This document shows positions 56,099 through 64,000 of a DNA stretch of 64,000 nucleotides, piece by piece. The notes under the pieces are model-generated. The model saw only the letters and a program-made list of their open reading frames with translations, had not been told where the DNA came from and made no database searches. Positions within the stretch are counted from its first letter, which is position 1, and every line of letters begins with the position of its first letter. The position numbers and the translations under genes are program-made. The stretch is from Bradyrhizobium algeriense (GTDB lineage: Bacteria; Pseudomonadota; Alphaproteobacteria; Rhizobiales; Xanthobacteraceae), in contig NZ_PYCN01000001.1 of the NCBI RefSeq assembly GCF_003062295.1, positions 330,001 to 394,000 of the forward strand. Direction: 5' to 3'.

Positions 56099-56168
56099 GT
56101 TGATCCCGATGCGCGTGTTGCGCGAACCGGTGCGCCGGAACAGGGCAAACAACGCCGCAATAGCGGTT
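56096..56168 (-). pseudogene. possible remnant of a minus-strand gene end, copy 2
   Basis: On the minus strand the frame runs WETGAATAIAALFALFRRTG, SRNTRIGIN and a TAG stop at 56096-56098, opened by an in-frame TGA only ten residues before the W. The hydrophobic AIAALFALF resembles the last helix of a membrane protein. The ending is similar to that at 54923-54990. No intact gene of this kind is in the window. Confidence 0.3.
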
Positions 56169-56227
56169 GCAGCGCCTGTCTCCCATTGCCAATTTCATGC
56201 TACGTTTTTCGTGAATAGAGTGATCCG

Positions 56228-57175
56228 ATGACACCTCGCCTGATTCTGATCCCCCTTCTGACCTTGATGATCGCCGCTAGCGTCGCGAGCGCATGGGCGC
56301 AGGACAAGGGCACGGTCCATCCAAAACCGCTGCCGCCGCTGGCCAACCCGAACGATCCCAACATCGCCGCCAAGGAGCTGTTCGGCCGCAAGATGCTGCC
56401 GGCGGCGATGCCGACGCGGGTGCACGGGTTCTATGCCCATGGCTGCATCGCGGGCGCGGAAGGGTTGCCGATCAACGGCGACAATTGGCAGGTGATGCGG
56501 CTATCGCGCAATCGCTACTGGGGCCATCCCGACCTGGTCGCGCTGGTCAAGCGGCTCGCCGCAAGAGCGCGCAAGGATGCCGGCTGGCCGGGCATACTGG
56601 TCGGCGACATGTCGCAGCCGCGCGGCGGGCCGATGTTTACCGGACACGCCAGCCATCAGGTCGGGCTCGACGCCGACATCTGGCTGACGCCGATGCCGGG
56701 CCGACAATTGTCGCGCAACGAGCGCGAGGAGATGTCGGCCGTGATGATGGTGCGCGCCGACCGGCTCGACATCGATCCGCACGCCTGGACGCCGACGCAT
56801 CTTGCGGTGATCCGCGCCGCCGCGCTGGAGCCCAGTGTGCAACGCATCTTCGTCAATGCCGCGATCAAGAAGGCGCTGTGCCGCGAGGCCAAAGGCGATC
56901 GATACTGGCTGCACAAGGTGCGGCCGATGTACGGCCATGACTATCACTTCCACATCCGCATGAGATGCCCGCCCGGCGCCGGCGAATGCGAAAGCCAGCC
57001 GGAACCGAACGACGGCGAAGGCTGCAGCACCGGCGATCTCGCCTACTGGTTCAGCGATGCGGTGCTGCATCCGAAGCCGCCCAAGGTGCCGCCGAAGCCG
57101 AAGCCGCCGATGACGATGGCTGAGCTGCCGCCGGTCTGCAAAACCGTATTGCACGCGCCGGACGCAAAGCCCTGA
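56228..57175 (+). CDS. mepA: penicillin-insensitive murein endopeptidase
   Basis: MepA cleaves D-alanyl-meso-diaminopimelate cross-links in peptidoglycan in the periplasm. The 315-residue protein has a signal peptide (LILIPLLTLMIAASVASAWA), the zinc motif GHASHQVGLDADIWLTP and the second zinc region GHDYHFHIRMRCP, with cysteines for disulfides (CIAGAEG, CPPGAGECES). A Pro/Lys-rich tail follows. Start ATG 56228. The downstream Spy-like gene begins 24 bases after its stop, so both periplasmic proteins are probably co-transcribed. Confidence 0.95.
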   Translation: MTPRLILIPLLTLMIAASVASAWAQDKGTVHPKPLPPLANPNDPNIAAKELFGRKMLPAAMPTRVHGFYAHGCIAGAEGLPINGDNWQVMRLSRNRYWGHPDLVALVKRLAARARKDAGWPGILVGDMSQPRGGPMFTGHASHQVGLDADIWLTPMPGRQLSRNEREEMSAVMMVRADRLDIDPHAWTPTHLAVIRAAALEPSVQRIFVNAAIKKALCREAKGDRYWLHKVRPMYGHDYHFHIRMRCPPGAGECESQPEPNDGEGCSTGDLAYWFSDAVLHPKPPKVPPKPKPPMTMAELPPVCKTVLHAPDAKP

Positions 57176-57198
57176 CCACAAATCAACTCTGCAGGAGA

Positions 57199-57726
57199 AT
57201 GATGATGAAGATTTGGCCCCTGATTGCTTCGATTGCCTTCGTCACCAGCGTACACGCACAAACTCCATATGCCGGGATGCAAGGCCGTTCGATCAAGGCG
57301 CTTTCCGATCAGCAGATCGCAGACCTCAACGCCGGCCGCGGCATGGGTCTGGCGCTCGCCGCCGAGCTGAACGGCTATCCGGGTCCGTCACACGTCCTTG
57401 AACTTGCCGACAAGCTCAACCTTACGGCCGATCAACGCGCCAGCATGCAACGCCTGTTCGATGCGATGAAGGACGAGGCGATGCCGCTGGGCTCGAAGCT
57501 GATCGAACAGGAGGCCGAGCTGGACAGGCAGTTTGCAAGCCGAACCGTCACGCCGGAAAGCCTGAAGGCGTCCACGGCGGCCGTTGCGGCGACGCAGGGG
57601 ATACTGCGCGAGACCCATTTGAAGTATCATTTGTCGACCGGAAGCATTTTGACGCCGGCGCAGATGACGAAGTATGCGGAATTGCGCGGTTACGGCGGGG
57701 GTCACAAGCGTCAGCATCACCATTGA
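57199..57726 (+). CDS. Spy/CpxP-like periplasmic LTxxQ protein
   Basis: A 175-residue exported protein. Residues 1-20 form a signal peptide (IWPLIASIAFVTSVHAQ). The mature part is helical and has two LTxxQ motifs, LNLTADQRASMQRLFDAM and SILTPAQMTKYAELRG, spaced as in Spy and CpxP chaperones of the envelope. The C-terminus GGGHKRQHHH is His-rich and may bind metal. Coupled to mepA by a 24-base gap with GGAG before ATG 57199. A role in envelope stress or metal binding is inferred from the family only. Confidence 0.87.
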   Translation: MMMKIWPLIASIAFVTSVHAQTPYAGMQGRSIKALSDQQIADLNAGRGMGLALAAELNGYPGPSHVLELADKLNLTADQRASMQRLFDAMKDEAMPLGSKLIEQEAELDRQFASRTVTPESLKASTAAVAATQGILRETHLKYHLSTGSILTPAQMTKYAELRGYGGGHKRQHHH

Positions 57727-57763
57727 CAGGCCAGCGGCTTCAAAACCTGTGCCTGAGCCACCT

Positions 57764-58534
57764 TTACCTCGACTGCGATCCAGTCGAGCGAGTAATGATT
57801 CGCTCCACCGCCTGATCTGAAAGGTCTAGCGCCTCAACTACTCGTTGGTTCGCGGGGGCTTTCATCAGTTCTGCGGGCGTCCCGACTTGCAGGGTTTCGC
57901 CCTTGTCGATGACGCACATTCGATCCGCCAAGGCTGCCGCTTCATCCAGGTCATGTGTGACCATAACGATCGGGATTTGCATGACCTTTCGTAGCTCCGC
58001 GAGTTCGTCGCGAAGCTTGCGTCGGGTGCGACGATCAACAGCGGAGAAGGGCTCGTCCATAAGCAACACTGCAGGACTACGTGCCAGTGCGCGAGCAACG
58101 GCCACGCGCTGCTGTTCTCCTCCAGACAACGAAGCGGGATATCGCTCATCGAATCCTTTAAGGTGCACAAGAGACAGCAGGTCTTGCGCTCTCGCGTCTC
58201 GCTCCGCCTTCGGGCTCCGTCCCAGCGCGGTAGCCACATTTCGAAGCACGGTCATATGCGGGAACAGGGCGTAGCCCTGAAACACCAAACCAACCGGACG
58301 CTCGTGCGGCTGGACATGCACGCCGTTCGCAGCATCAAACCAAACATTGCCTTGGCAACTAACACGTCCCTCGCGAGGCTTGTAGAGACCGGCGATTGAA
58401 CGAAGAACTGTGGTCTTGCCGGCCCCCGACGGCCCCACCAAGGCGAGTAGCTGATTTGGCGCACAAGAGAACTCTACATCAAGGGGGATCGGCCCCTCCT
58501 GACGCAACCGAACTTGCAATCCGCTGTCACGCAT
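57764..58534 (-). CDS. modC: molybdate ABC transporter ATP-binding protein
   Basis: The ATPase of the molybdate importer, 256 residues. Walker A is GPSGAGKTTVLRS, the signature SLSGGEQQRVAVARAL and Walker B VLLMDEPFSAVDRR, with the H-loop THDLDEA. It ends soon after the nucleotide-binding domain, so the C-terminal TOBE/molybdate-sensing domain of E. coli ModC (352 residues) is missing. The start ATG 58534 lies eight bases inside modB, which points to coupled translation. Base composition is lower in GC than neighbours. Confidence 0.9.
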   Translation of the reverse strand: MRDSGLQVRLRQEGPIPLDVEFSCAPNQLLALVGPSGAGKTTVLRSIAGLYKPREGRVSCQGNVWFDAANGVHVQPHERPVGLVFQGYALFPHMTVLRNVATALGRSPKAERDARAQDLLSLVHLKGFDERYPASLSGGEQQRVAVARALARSPAVLLMDEPFSAVDRRTRRKLRDELAELRKVMQIPIVMVTHDLDEAAALADRMCVIDKGETLQVGTPAELMKAPANQRVVEALDLSDQAVERIITRSTGSQSR

Positions 58535-59195
58535 AGCGACGTCCGATCCGAGCAGATAGAAAGTAAGTGAGCGAAAGCGCAAGTAACGAGAGCGCAAGCA
58601 GCAACACCGACATGATACCCGCTGAGTTGTTATCGAATGCCTGAACTCGATCGTAGATGGCAACCGCAACAGTTCTGGTCTCGCCCGTGATATTGCCCCC
58701 GACCATGAGCACTACTCCGAACTCCCCGAGCGTATGGGCGAATGCGAGCACCATACCGGTCACGATTCCCGGCCAAGCCAGCGGAAGATCGATCGTGAGA
58801 AATACTCGCCATGGCGAAAGCCCCGAACAGGCGGCGGCTTCTCGTATCTCGACCGCAATAGCCTCGAACCCTCGTTGCATAGGCTGCACGACGAAGGGAA
58901 TGTTTGCGATCAACGAAGCAAGTAACAGGCCTTCGAAGCTGAATGCGAGCGGATGACCGCTGATGCCTTGCCAGAGCTGTCCCAAGGGAGAATTACCGCC
59001 AAAGGCCACCAACAGATAGTAGCCAAGAACGGTCGGCGGCAAGACCAGCGGCAACGCCAACAATGCCTCAACAAAACCCTTGCCCTGGAATCGATTGAAG
59101 GCGAGTGCCCGGCCGCAGACGATCCCCAACGGCAGAAGGACGAGCACCGTCAAAGCTCCCAGTTTGAGCGATACAGCAAGGGCCGACCAATCCAT
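58527..59195 (-). CDS. modB: molybdate ABC transporter permease
   Basis: A 222-residue inner membrane permease with five to six hydrophobic segments. The conserved block LPLVLPPTVLGYYLLVAFG and the EAA loop EIREAAACSGLSPWRVFLTI (coupling helix to ModC), followed by GMVLAFAHTLGEFGVVLMVG, are characteristic of ModB. It lies between modA (two-base gap) and modC (eight-base overlap). Start ATG 59195 has no strong ribosome-binding site, in line with coupling to modA. Confidence 0.94.
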   Translation of the reverse strand: MDWSALAVSLKLGALTVLVLLPLGIVCGRALAFNRFQGKGFVEALLALPLVLPPTVLGYYLLVAFGGNSPLGQLWQGISGHPLAFSFEGLLLASLIANIPFVVQPMQRGFEAIAVEIREAAACSGLSPWRVFLTIDLPLAWPGIVTGMVLAFAHTLGEFGVVLMVGGNITGETRTVAVAIYDRVQAFDNNSAGIMSVLLLALSLLALSLTYFLSARIGRRYA

Positions 59196-59197
59196 AT

Positions 59198-59980
59198 CTA
59201 GGACGCTTCACCGGGCAGGATGAACCCAAACTTGCGGAATATTACACGGGCTGCTGGCATCTGGACGTAGCGATAAAATTCCTTGGCTACAGGGGTCGCG
59301 TTGTTCATCAAGACCATCCGCTGTCGCAACGGCTGATGCCATTCGGCAGGAATTAGAACAAATGAGCCGAGCGAGCTGACAGCCGGCGCAAGTGCGAGCG
59401 AATAGGCGAAGATGCCGCCTTGCGATGCCCCCGACGTCGCGAACTGTGCGGCTTGTGAAACGTTCTCGCCCAACACGAGCTTTGGCTTGATCACATCCCA
59501 CAGACCTCGGTTTCTCAACGCCTGTTCGGCGGCGCGGCCGTAGGGAGCGTGCTCGGGATTAGCAATTGCAAATTTCTGCATGCGACCGTCTACGATTGCT
59601 GCGCGAACGTCATCGAGCTGGCCGTCTGCCCTGACGGGAGAGCCCCTCGGAACGAAGAGCACAATGCGGCCCTCTGCGTAGAGGGTGCCACGATCCATTG
59701 TCTTGCCTGCGTCGGCGAGCTGAAAAACAAAACCTTCGTCAGCCGACATAAACATTTCGAATGGCGCACCCTGTTGCAACTGTCGCGTGAAGTTGCCCGA
59801 TGAACCAAAGTTGAGTCGCACCTCCTGGTGAGTCTCGGCTTTGAATTTGGCGGCGACCTCCTCAAGTGCAAACTTGAGGTCCGACGCGGCAGCGATTGTT
59901 GGGGTCTCTTGCGCGTGAACTCCGCTGACGGCAATCGTCCCAAACAGGATCATCAGAAGGCGTGAAAGGAAGTGAGGCAT
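59198..59980 (-). CDS. modA: molybdate-binding protein ModA
   Basis: The periplasmic molybdate receptor, 260 residues, with a signal peptide (RLLMILFGTIAVSGVHA) and the family start AAASDLKFALEEVAAKFKAE, then FGSSGNFTRQLQQGAPFEMF (oxyanion loop), ADEGFVFQLADAG and ENVSQAAQFATSGASQGGIF. ATG 59980 follows AGGGAGCC; an upstream in-frame TTG-type start at 60061 is less likely. It heads the minus-strand modABC operon; molybdenum is needed for nitrate reductase and nitrogenase among others. The three genes have about 48-58% GC in hand-counted lines versus about 72% in lepA. Confidence 0.94.
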   Translation of the reverse strand: MPHFLSRLLMILFGTIAVSGVHAQETPTIAAASDLKFALEEVAAKFKAETHQEVRLNFGSSGNFTRQLQQGAPFEMFMSADEGFVFQLADAGKTMDRGTLYAEGRIVLFVPRGSPVRADGQLDDVRAAIVDGRMQKFAIANPEHAPYGRAAEQALRNRGLWDVIKPKLVLGENVSQAAQFATSGASQGGIFAYSLALAPAVSSLGSFVLIPAEWHQPLRQRMVLMNNATPVAKEFYRYVQMPAARVIFRKFGFILPGEAS

Positions 59981-60035
59981 GATGGCTCCCTGCGCAAGAG
60001 CGCGTAGCAAGTCACTCGACGGGGATTGAGCGCGC

Positions 60036-60053
60036 TCGTTGCCATCGTAACGA
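60036..60053. promoter_or_regulatory. imperfect palindrome upstream of modA
   Basis: TCGTT-GCCATCGT-AACGA, a 5-bp inverted repeat with partial inner symmetry, 56 bases before the modA start. It could be an operator for a ModE-type repressor, but it does not match the CGTTATAT-type ModE box I know, so this is a weak candidate. The rest of the modA-ilvD gap shows nothing else. Confidence 0.2.
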
Positions 60054-60221
60054 GGCAGCACGGCGGCTTACGGCTCACCGTGCGGATGCGGCAATCCTAG
60101 CACATAAAAACGGAAGTGCGAGAGACAAGTTGATCGGTTTGAGTACCGCTCGCTCCGCGACCTCATGATTGGCGTCAAGGTGCTGGCCCAGCGGGCCAAC
60201 ACGCAGCGAGCACAGCCATGC

Positions 60222-62066
60222 TCATTCTGGAACGACGCGCACCGCGCCGCGGGCCGCACTGGTGGTCAGCGCCGCGTAGGCCTTGAGCGCCATCGTCACC
60301 TTGCGGCTGCGCTTCTTGGCGGGCTTCCACGCCTCCGCGCCGCGGGCCAGCATGGCTTCGCGGCGCTTTGCCAGCGTGCCGTCATCGACCACGAGGCTGA
60401 TCGAACGCGCGGGGATGTCGATCTTGATAAGGTCGCCCTCTTCCACCAGGCCGATCAACCCGCCTTCGGCGGCTTCCGGCGAGAGATGCCCGATCGACAG
60501 GCCTGACGAGCCGCCGGAGAAGCGGCCATCGGTGACCAGTGCACAGACTTTTCCAAGGCCCTTCGATTTGAGGTAGCTGGTCGGATAGAGCATCTCCTGC
60601 ATGCCGGGGCCACCGCGCGGGCCTTCATAGCGGACCACGACGACATCGCCGGCCTTGATCTTGTTGCCGAGAATTCCTTCGACTGCGGCGTCCTGACTTT
60701 CGAACACCCGTGCCGGTCCCTCGAACTTCAAAATGCTCTCATCGACGCCCGCGGTCTTCACGATGCAGCCATCGAGCGCGAGATTGCCTGACAGCACTGC
60801 GAGGCCGCCGTCTTTCGAATAGGCATGCTCGGCGTCGCGGACGCAGCCTGTGGCGCGGTCGGTATCGAGCTCTTCGAACCGGCGCTCCTGGCTGAACGCC
60901 ACCTGCGTGGGCACATTGCCGGGCGCGGCCATGAAGAATTTGCGGACGCTCTCACTCCTGGTCTGCTTGATATCCCAGCGGCTCAGCGCATCTTCCAGCG
61001 ACTTGCTGTGAACCATCGGCAGGCCGCGGTTGAGCAGGCCGGCGCGGTCGAGCTCGCCGAGGATGGCCATGATGCCGCCGGCGCGGTGAACGTCCTCCAT
61101 GTGCACGTCCGGCACCGACGGCGCCACCTTGCATAGCACCGGCACCCGCCGCGACAGGCGGTCGATATCCTGCATCGTGAACGGCACCTGCCCTTCATAG
61201 GCTGCCGCCAGCAGATGCAGCACGGTGTTGGTCGAGCCGCCCATGGCGATGTCGAGCGTCATCGCGTTCTCGAATGCCTTGAAGTTTGCGATGTTGCGCG
61301 GCAGCGCAGTCTCGTCGTCCTGCTCGTAGTAGCGCCGCGCCAGATCGACGATCAGATGCCCGGCCTCGACGAACAAGCCCTTGCGGTCGGCATGCGTCGC
61401 CAGCACCGAGCCATTGCCCGGCAGCGCGAGGCCCAGCGCCTCGGTGAGGCAGTTCATTGAATTGGCCGTGAACATGCCCGAGCACGAGCCGCAGGTCGGA
61501 CAGGCCGAGCGCTCGATCACTTCCACATCGGCGTCGCTGACATTGCTGTCGGCGGCGGCGACCATGGCGTCGATCAGGTCGACCGCGCGGAGCTTGCCCT
61601 TGATGTTGACCTTGCCCGACTCCATCGGGCCGCCCGAGACGAACACGGTCGGGATGTTGATCCGCAATGCGGCCATCAGCATGCCGGGCGTGATCTTGTC
61701 GCAGTTCGAGATGCATACCATGGCGTCGGCGCAATGCGCGTTGACCATGTACTCGACGCTGTCGGCGATGATCTCGCGCGACGGCAGGCTGTAGAGCATG
61801 CCGTCATGGCCCATGGCGATGCCGTCATCGACCGCGATGGTGTTGAATTCCTTGGCGACGCCGCCGGCCGTTTCGATTTCGCGCGCGACGAGCTGGCCGA
61901 GATCCTTCAGGTGCACGTGGCCGGGCACGAACTGGGTGAAGGAATTGACCACGGCAATGATCGGCTTGCCAAAGTCCTCGTTCTTCATGCCGGTGGCGCG
62001 CCAGAGGCCGCGGGCGCCCGCCATGTTGCGGCCGTGGGTCGTGGTTCGGGAGCGGTAGGCGGGCAT
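60222..62066 (-). CDS. ilvD: dihydroxy-acid dehydratase
   Basis: Third step of branched-chain amino acid synthesis. The 614-residue protein shows the Fe-S cluster cysteines in [12 protein letters not shown] and [34 protein letters not shown] for the substrate site, and [20 protein letters not shown] near the C-terminus. Start ATG 62066 behind AAAGGACAG. Length agrees with the [2Fe-2S]/[4Fe-4S] IlvD family. It precedes modA in a convergent-free minus-strand series but is separated by 241 bases. Confidence 0.97.
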   Translation of the reverse strand: MPAYRSRTTTHGRNMAGARGLWRATGMKNEDFGKPIIAVVNSFTQFVPGHVHLKDLGQLVAREIETAGGVAKEFNTIAVDDGIAMGHDGMLYSLPSREIIADSVEYMVNAHCADAMVCISNCDKITPGMLMAALRINIPTVFVSGGPMESGKVNIKGKLRAVDLIDAMVAAADSNVSDADVEVIERSACPTCGSCSGMFTANSMNCLTEALGLALPGNGSVLATHADRKGLFVEAGHLIVDLARRYYEQDDETALPRNIANFKAFENAMTLDIAMGGSTNTVLHLLAAAYEGQVPFTMQDIDRLSRRVPVLCKVAPSVPDVHMEDVHRAGGIMAILGELDRAGLLNRGLPMVHSKSLEDALSRWDIKQTRSESVRKFFMAAPGNVPTQVAFSQERRFEELDTDRATGCVRDAEHAYSKDGGLAVLSGNLALDGCIVKTAGVDESILKFEGPARVFESQDAAVEGILGNKIKAGDVVVVRYEGPRGGPGMQEMLYPTSYLKSKGLGKVCALVTDGRFSGGSSGLSIGHLSPEAAEGGLIGLVEEGDLIKIDIPARSISLVVDDGTLAKRREAMLARGAEAWKPAKKRSRKVTMALKAYAALTTSAARGAVRVVPE

Positions 62067-62161
62067 GATCTGTCCTTTGGGAAGCGGGAAAGGCGTCTTT
62101 TAGACGGTGAGCTCTCTCGATAAAAGCGCCTTGGCGCAAGGTCGCCATGCGCGAGCCCACC

Positions 62162-62194
62162 CAAAACGGGACAGGGTGCAGATGCCCCTGCCCC
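62162..62194 (-). terminator. intrinsic terminator after the CoA transferase gene
   Basis: On the minus strand GGGGCAGGG, loop of nine, CCCTGTCCC is followed by GTTTTGGG: a 9-bp stem with one G-U pair and a short T run, starting eight bases after the CoA transferase stop. It separates that gene from ilvD. Confidence 0.65.
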
Positions 62195-62201
62195 GCCACC
62201 G

Positions 62202-63395
62202 CTAGACGACCTCGCGTGCGCGCAGTTCCGCGATCGCCTCCGCGTCATAGCCGAGCGAGGCCAGCACCTCCTCGGTGTGGGCGCTGAGCGCGGGCGCCAT
62301 GCGGTCGAGGCGGCCGCCGCCATGGGCGAGCTGGAACCCGCTGCCGGCAAAGCGCAGGCGTCCATAGGGCGTATCGATCTCCTGAATGGCGCCGCGCGCG
62401 GCGATCTGCGGGTGATCGATGACTTCCTCGACCTTCCAGATGCTGGCACAGGGCGCGCCCGCGGCCTCCAGGATCTTTTCCCACTCGCGCGGGTCCTTTT
62501 TCGAGAGCGCCTCCTCGATGACGGCGCGCAACGCCTTCTCGTTCTCCTGGCGGGCGAACCAGTCGACGAAGCGGGGATCTTCCAGCGCATCGGCACGGCC
62601 AAGCGCAGTCATCAATGCGATGTATTGCTTTTCGCTGTTGACGGCCAACAGCAGATAGCCGTCGCCGGCCTTGAACAGGTTGGCGGTGGGCCGGCGGCTC
62701 ACCGCCTGGTTGCCGGAGAGCTGCTGGCGATGGCCGGCAACCGAGTAGTCTGCGACCTGCCCGGACAGGAACGCCAGCGTCGCCTCCAGCATGGAGACAT
62801 CGACCATTTGCCCCTTACCGGTATGGGTGCGCTGGAACAGCGCGCTCGATACGCCGAAGGCAGCGGTGGAGCCTGACAGGACGTCGCAGATCGCAAAGCC
62901 CGCGCGCGTCGGCCCGGTCTCGACGTGGCCGGTGATGGACATGATGCCTGAGAGAGCCTGGATCTTGCCGTCATAGCCGGCGCCCAGCCGTTCCGGGCCG
63001 GTCTGGCCGAAGCCCGAGATGGCGCAATAGATCAGCCGCGGATTGATCGCCGAAAGCGCGGCGTAGCCGATGCCGAGCTTGTCCATCACGCCGGGGCGAA
63101 AGTTCTCCATCACCACGTCGGCTTGGGTTACGAGCTGCTTGACGATGGCGATCGCCTCCGGCTTCTGCAAATCCAAGGTGAGGCTGCGCTTGTTGCCGTT
63201 GATCGCCTGCCAGCCCGGCGCTAGCCCGCGCTCGGCCCATTCGCGGCTCAGCGGCGTGCGGCGCATGTCCTCGCCTTCGCGCCGCTCCACCTTGATGACG
63301 TCGGCGCCGAGCAGCGCGAGCTGGTAGCTCGCATAAGGGCCAGCCAGCACCTGCGTGAAGTCGAGAATCTTCACGCCTTCGAACGGTCGAGTCAA
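62202..63395 (-). CDS. class III (CaiB/BaiF) CoA transferase
   Basis: A 397-residue CoA transferase. The N-terminal GVKILDFTQVLAGPYASYQL and ADVIKVERREGEDMRR are typical; the catalytic Asp is position 171 in AICDVLSGSTAAFG, and GQMVDVSMLEATLAFLSG follows. Family III enzymes move CoA between acids such as formate/oxalate, carnitine or succinate; the acyl pair is unknown here. The start is TTG 63395 behind GGAGG at eight bases, and no in-frame ATG precedes the conserved part. It is upstream of ilvD with a terminator between. Confidence 0.94.
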   Translation of the reverse strand: MTRPFEGVKILDFTQVLAGPYASYQLALLGADVIKVERREGEDMRRTPLSREWAERGLAPGWQAINGNKRSLTLDLQKPEAIAIVKQLVTQADVVMENFRPGVMDKLGIGYAALSAINPRLIYCAISGFGQTGPERLGAGYDGKIQALSGIMSITGHVETGPTRAGFAICDVLSGSTAAFGVSSALFQRTHTGKGQMVDVSMLEATLAFLSGQVADYSVAGHRQQLSGNQAVSRRPTANLFKAGDGYLLLAVNSEKQYIALMTALGRADALEDPRFVDWFARQENEKALRAVIEEALSKKDPREWEKILEAAGAPCASIWKVEEVIDHPQIAARGAIQEIDTPYGRLRFAGSGFQLAHGGGRLDRMAPALSAHTEEVLASLGYDAEAIAELRAREVV

Positions 63396-63416
63396 ATGGA
63401 CGCCCTCCTGCTTCTT

Positions 63417-63568
63417 TCTTCCCTCTCCCCTTGTGGGAGAGGGTGGCTTCGCGAAGCGAAGACGGGTGAGGGGTTTCTCTCCGCGAGTGCCGAGTGCGCT
63501 GTGAGATACCCCTCATCCGACGCGGACTGCGTCCGCGCCACCTTCTCCCACAAGGGGAGAAGGGAAGT
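63417..63568. repeat. Palindromic repeat family E, copy 2
   Basis: CTTCCCTCTCCCCTTGTGGG at the left and CCCACAAGGGGAGAAGGGAA at the right, inner arms GGGTGAGGGG and ATACCCCTCATCCGACGCGG. The central spacer differs from that of the copy at 14102-14247, while the arms are almost identical. It separates the CoA transferase gene from the gene at the window edge. Confidence 0.85.
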
Positions 63569-63582
63569 AGTGCCAGCCCGCC

Positions 63583-64000
63583 TCAAGCCGCCCGGTTGCC
63601 GCGCGCGATCTCTTTCTGCTTGTCGAACTCGGCGCGGCGCCGCGCCAGCTCTTCCGGGCTCATCTGCGCGATGTTGTTGTAGTCGAGTTTCCAGGAGGCA
63701 TCCTCGCTCCAGCGCAGCGGCGACTGCATTGTGGTGCGGGAGCCTGCCGCGGACTCCAGGAGGCGCAGCGCCAGTTCGAGCGTTAGCGCTTGAGACTCCA
63801 CATCCTGCGGCTTGCCGGCGGAGTTGCCGAGCGGAAAATCCGAGAACAGGAAGCGCGGCGCAGCCGCGTATTCGACGATGTCCTTGGCGCAGCCCATGAC
63901 GACGGTGGCAATGCCATTGGCCTCAAGATGACGCGCCACCAGGGCTGACGTCTGGTGGCAGACCGGACAGTTCGGGACGATGACAGCGACATCGACCTTG
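63583..64000 (-). CDS. Cys-x-x-Cys protein, possibly GrdB-like reductase, C-terminal part
   Basis: The frame is open from the stop at 63583-63585 past the window end. The visible 139 residues include VIVPNCPVCHQTSALVARHL with a Cys-Pro-Val-Cys site (63958-63969), then GIATVVMGCAKDIVEYAAAP, LFSDFPLGNSAGKPQD, and an acidic-basic tail. The arrangement reminds me of proteins annotated as glycine/sarcosine/betaine reductase B-like in rhizobia, which are not selenoproteins, but the N-terminus is needed to be sure. Redox function through the Cys pair is likely. It lies in the same direction as the CoA transferase gene, with repeat E between. Confidence 0.6.
   Translation of the reverse strand, partial: KVDVAVIVPNCPVCHQTSALVARHLEANGIATVVMGCAKDIVEYAAAPRFLFSDFPLGNSAGKPQDVESQALTLELALRLLESAAGSRTTMQSPLRWSEDASWKLDYNNIAQMSPEELARRRAEFDKQKEIARGNRAA

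Overview
The window looks like chromosomal DNA of a Bradyrhizobium-type alphaproteobacterium (order Hyphomicrobiales). The evidence is: high GC (about 70% in hand-counted lines of core genes); the alphaproteobacterial block chvI-chvG-hprK-manX-HPr with pckA nearby; a small SRP RNA beside dnaX; a TIGR02281-type retropepsin-like protease; a DUF2865 protein; and several families of long intergenic palindromic repeats that I recall as typical of Bradyrhizobium and Rhodopseudomonas. No tRNA, rRNA, CRISPR array, prophage or insertion sequence was seen. Most of the window is ordinary core chromosome.

Layout. 1-4300: end of an AmpG-like permease, a small exported protein, then the minus-strand DNA-repair/replication set dnaX-ybaB-recR with the SRP RNA upstream. 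4.3-9.2 kb: HIT protein, NudC, a PfkB sugar kinase, an Lrp-family regulator with a perfect 19-bp palindrome ahead of it, and a membrane chemoreceptor preceded by an abutting small membrane ORF. 9.3-16.8 kb: phosphomannomutase/phosphoglucomutase, retropepsin-like protease, HrpB helicase, UDP-glucose dehydrogenase and an acyltransferase; several of these serve the cell envelope. 16.9-24.4 kb: polA (with a degenerate proofreading site), LysE exporter, GST, pyrE, DUF2865 protein and small proteins of unknown function. 24.6-31.3 kb: glycogen phosphorylase, thioesterase, arginase, and two divergent ECF sigma factors, one coupled to a ChrR-like cupin anti-sigma factor.

31.3-41 kb is a metabolic-control block: PEP carboxykinase, an exported TPR-CHAT protein, a HugZ-family protein, the ChvI/ChvG two-component system and the HprK-ManX-HPr phosphorelay, the last four joined by 4-bp start/stop overlaps or short spacing. 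It links carbon and envelope sensing to gluconeogenesis. 41-50 kb: SDR, GT39-like membrane glycosyltransferase, lepA followed by a second diverged copy of its own 3' end, a DUF2652-SRPBCC protein, an MFS carrier, an acyl-CoA-dehydrogenase-fold flavoprotein and a DUF1801 protein. 50-57.7 kb: PAS-GGDEF-EAL protein, FAD monooxygenase, a Bug-type binding protein, a PhyH-type dioxygenase, MepA endopeptidase and a Spy-like periplasmic protein. 57.7-60 kb: a modABC molybdate uptake operon of clearly lower GC, a candidate for transfer. 60.2-64 kb: ilvD, a class III CoA transferase, and the C-terminal part of a Cys-x-x-Cys protein that runs off the window.

The observations most worth following are the loss of three of four proofreading metal ligands in PolA, the diverged lepA 3'-end remnant, the exported CHAT protein between pckA and chvI, the cyclase-like DUF2652-SRPBCC fusion, and the set of mobile palindromic repeats, one arm of which appears to act as a bidirectional terminator.
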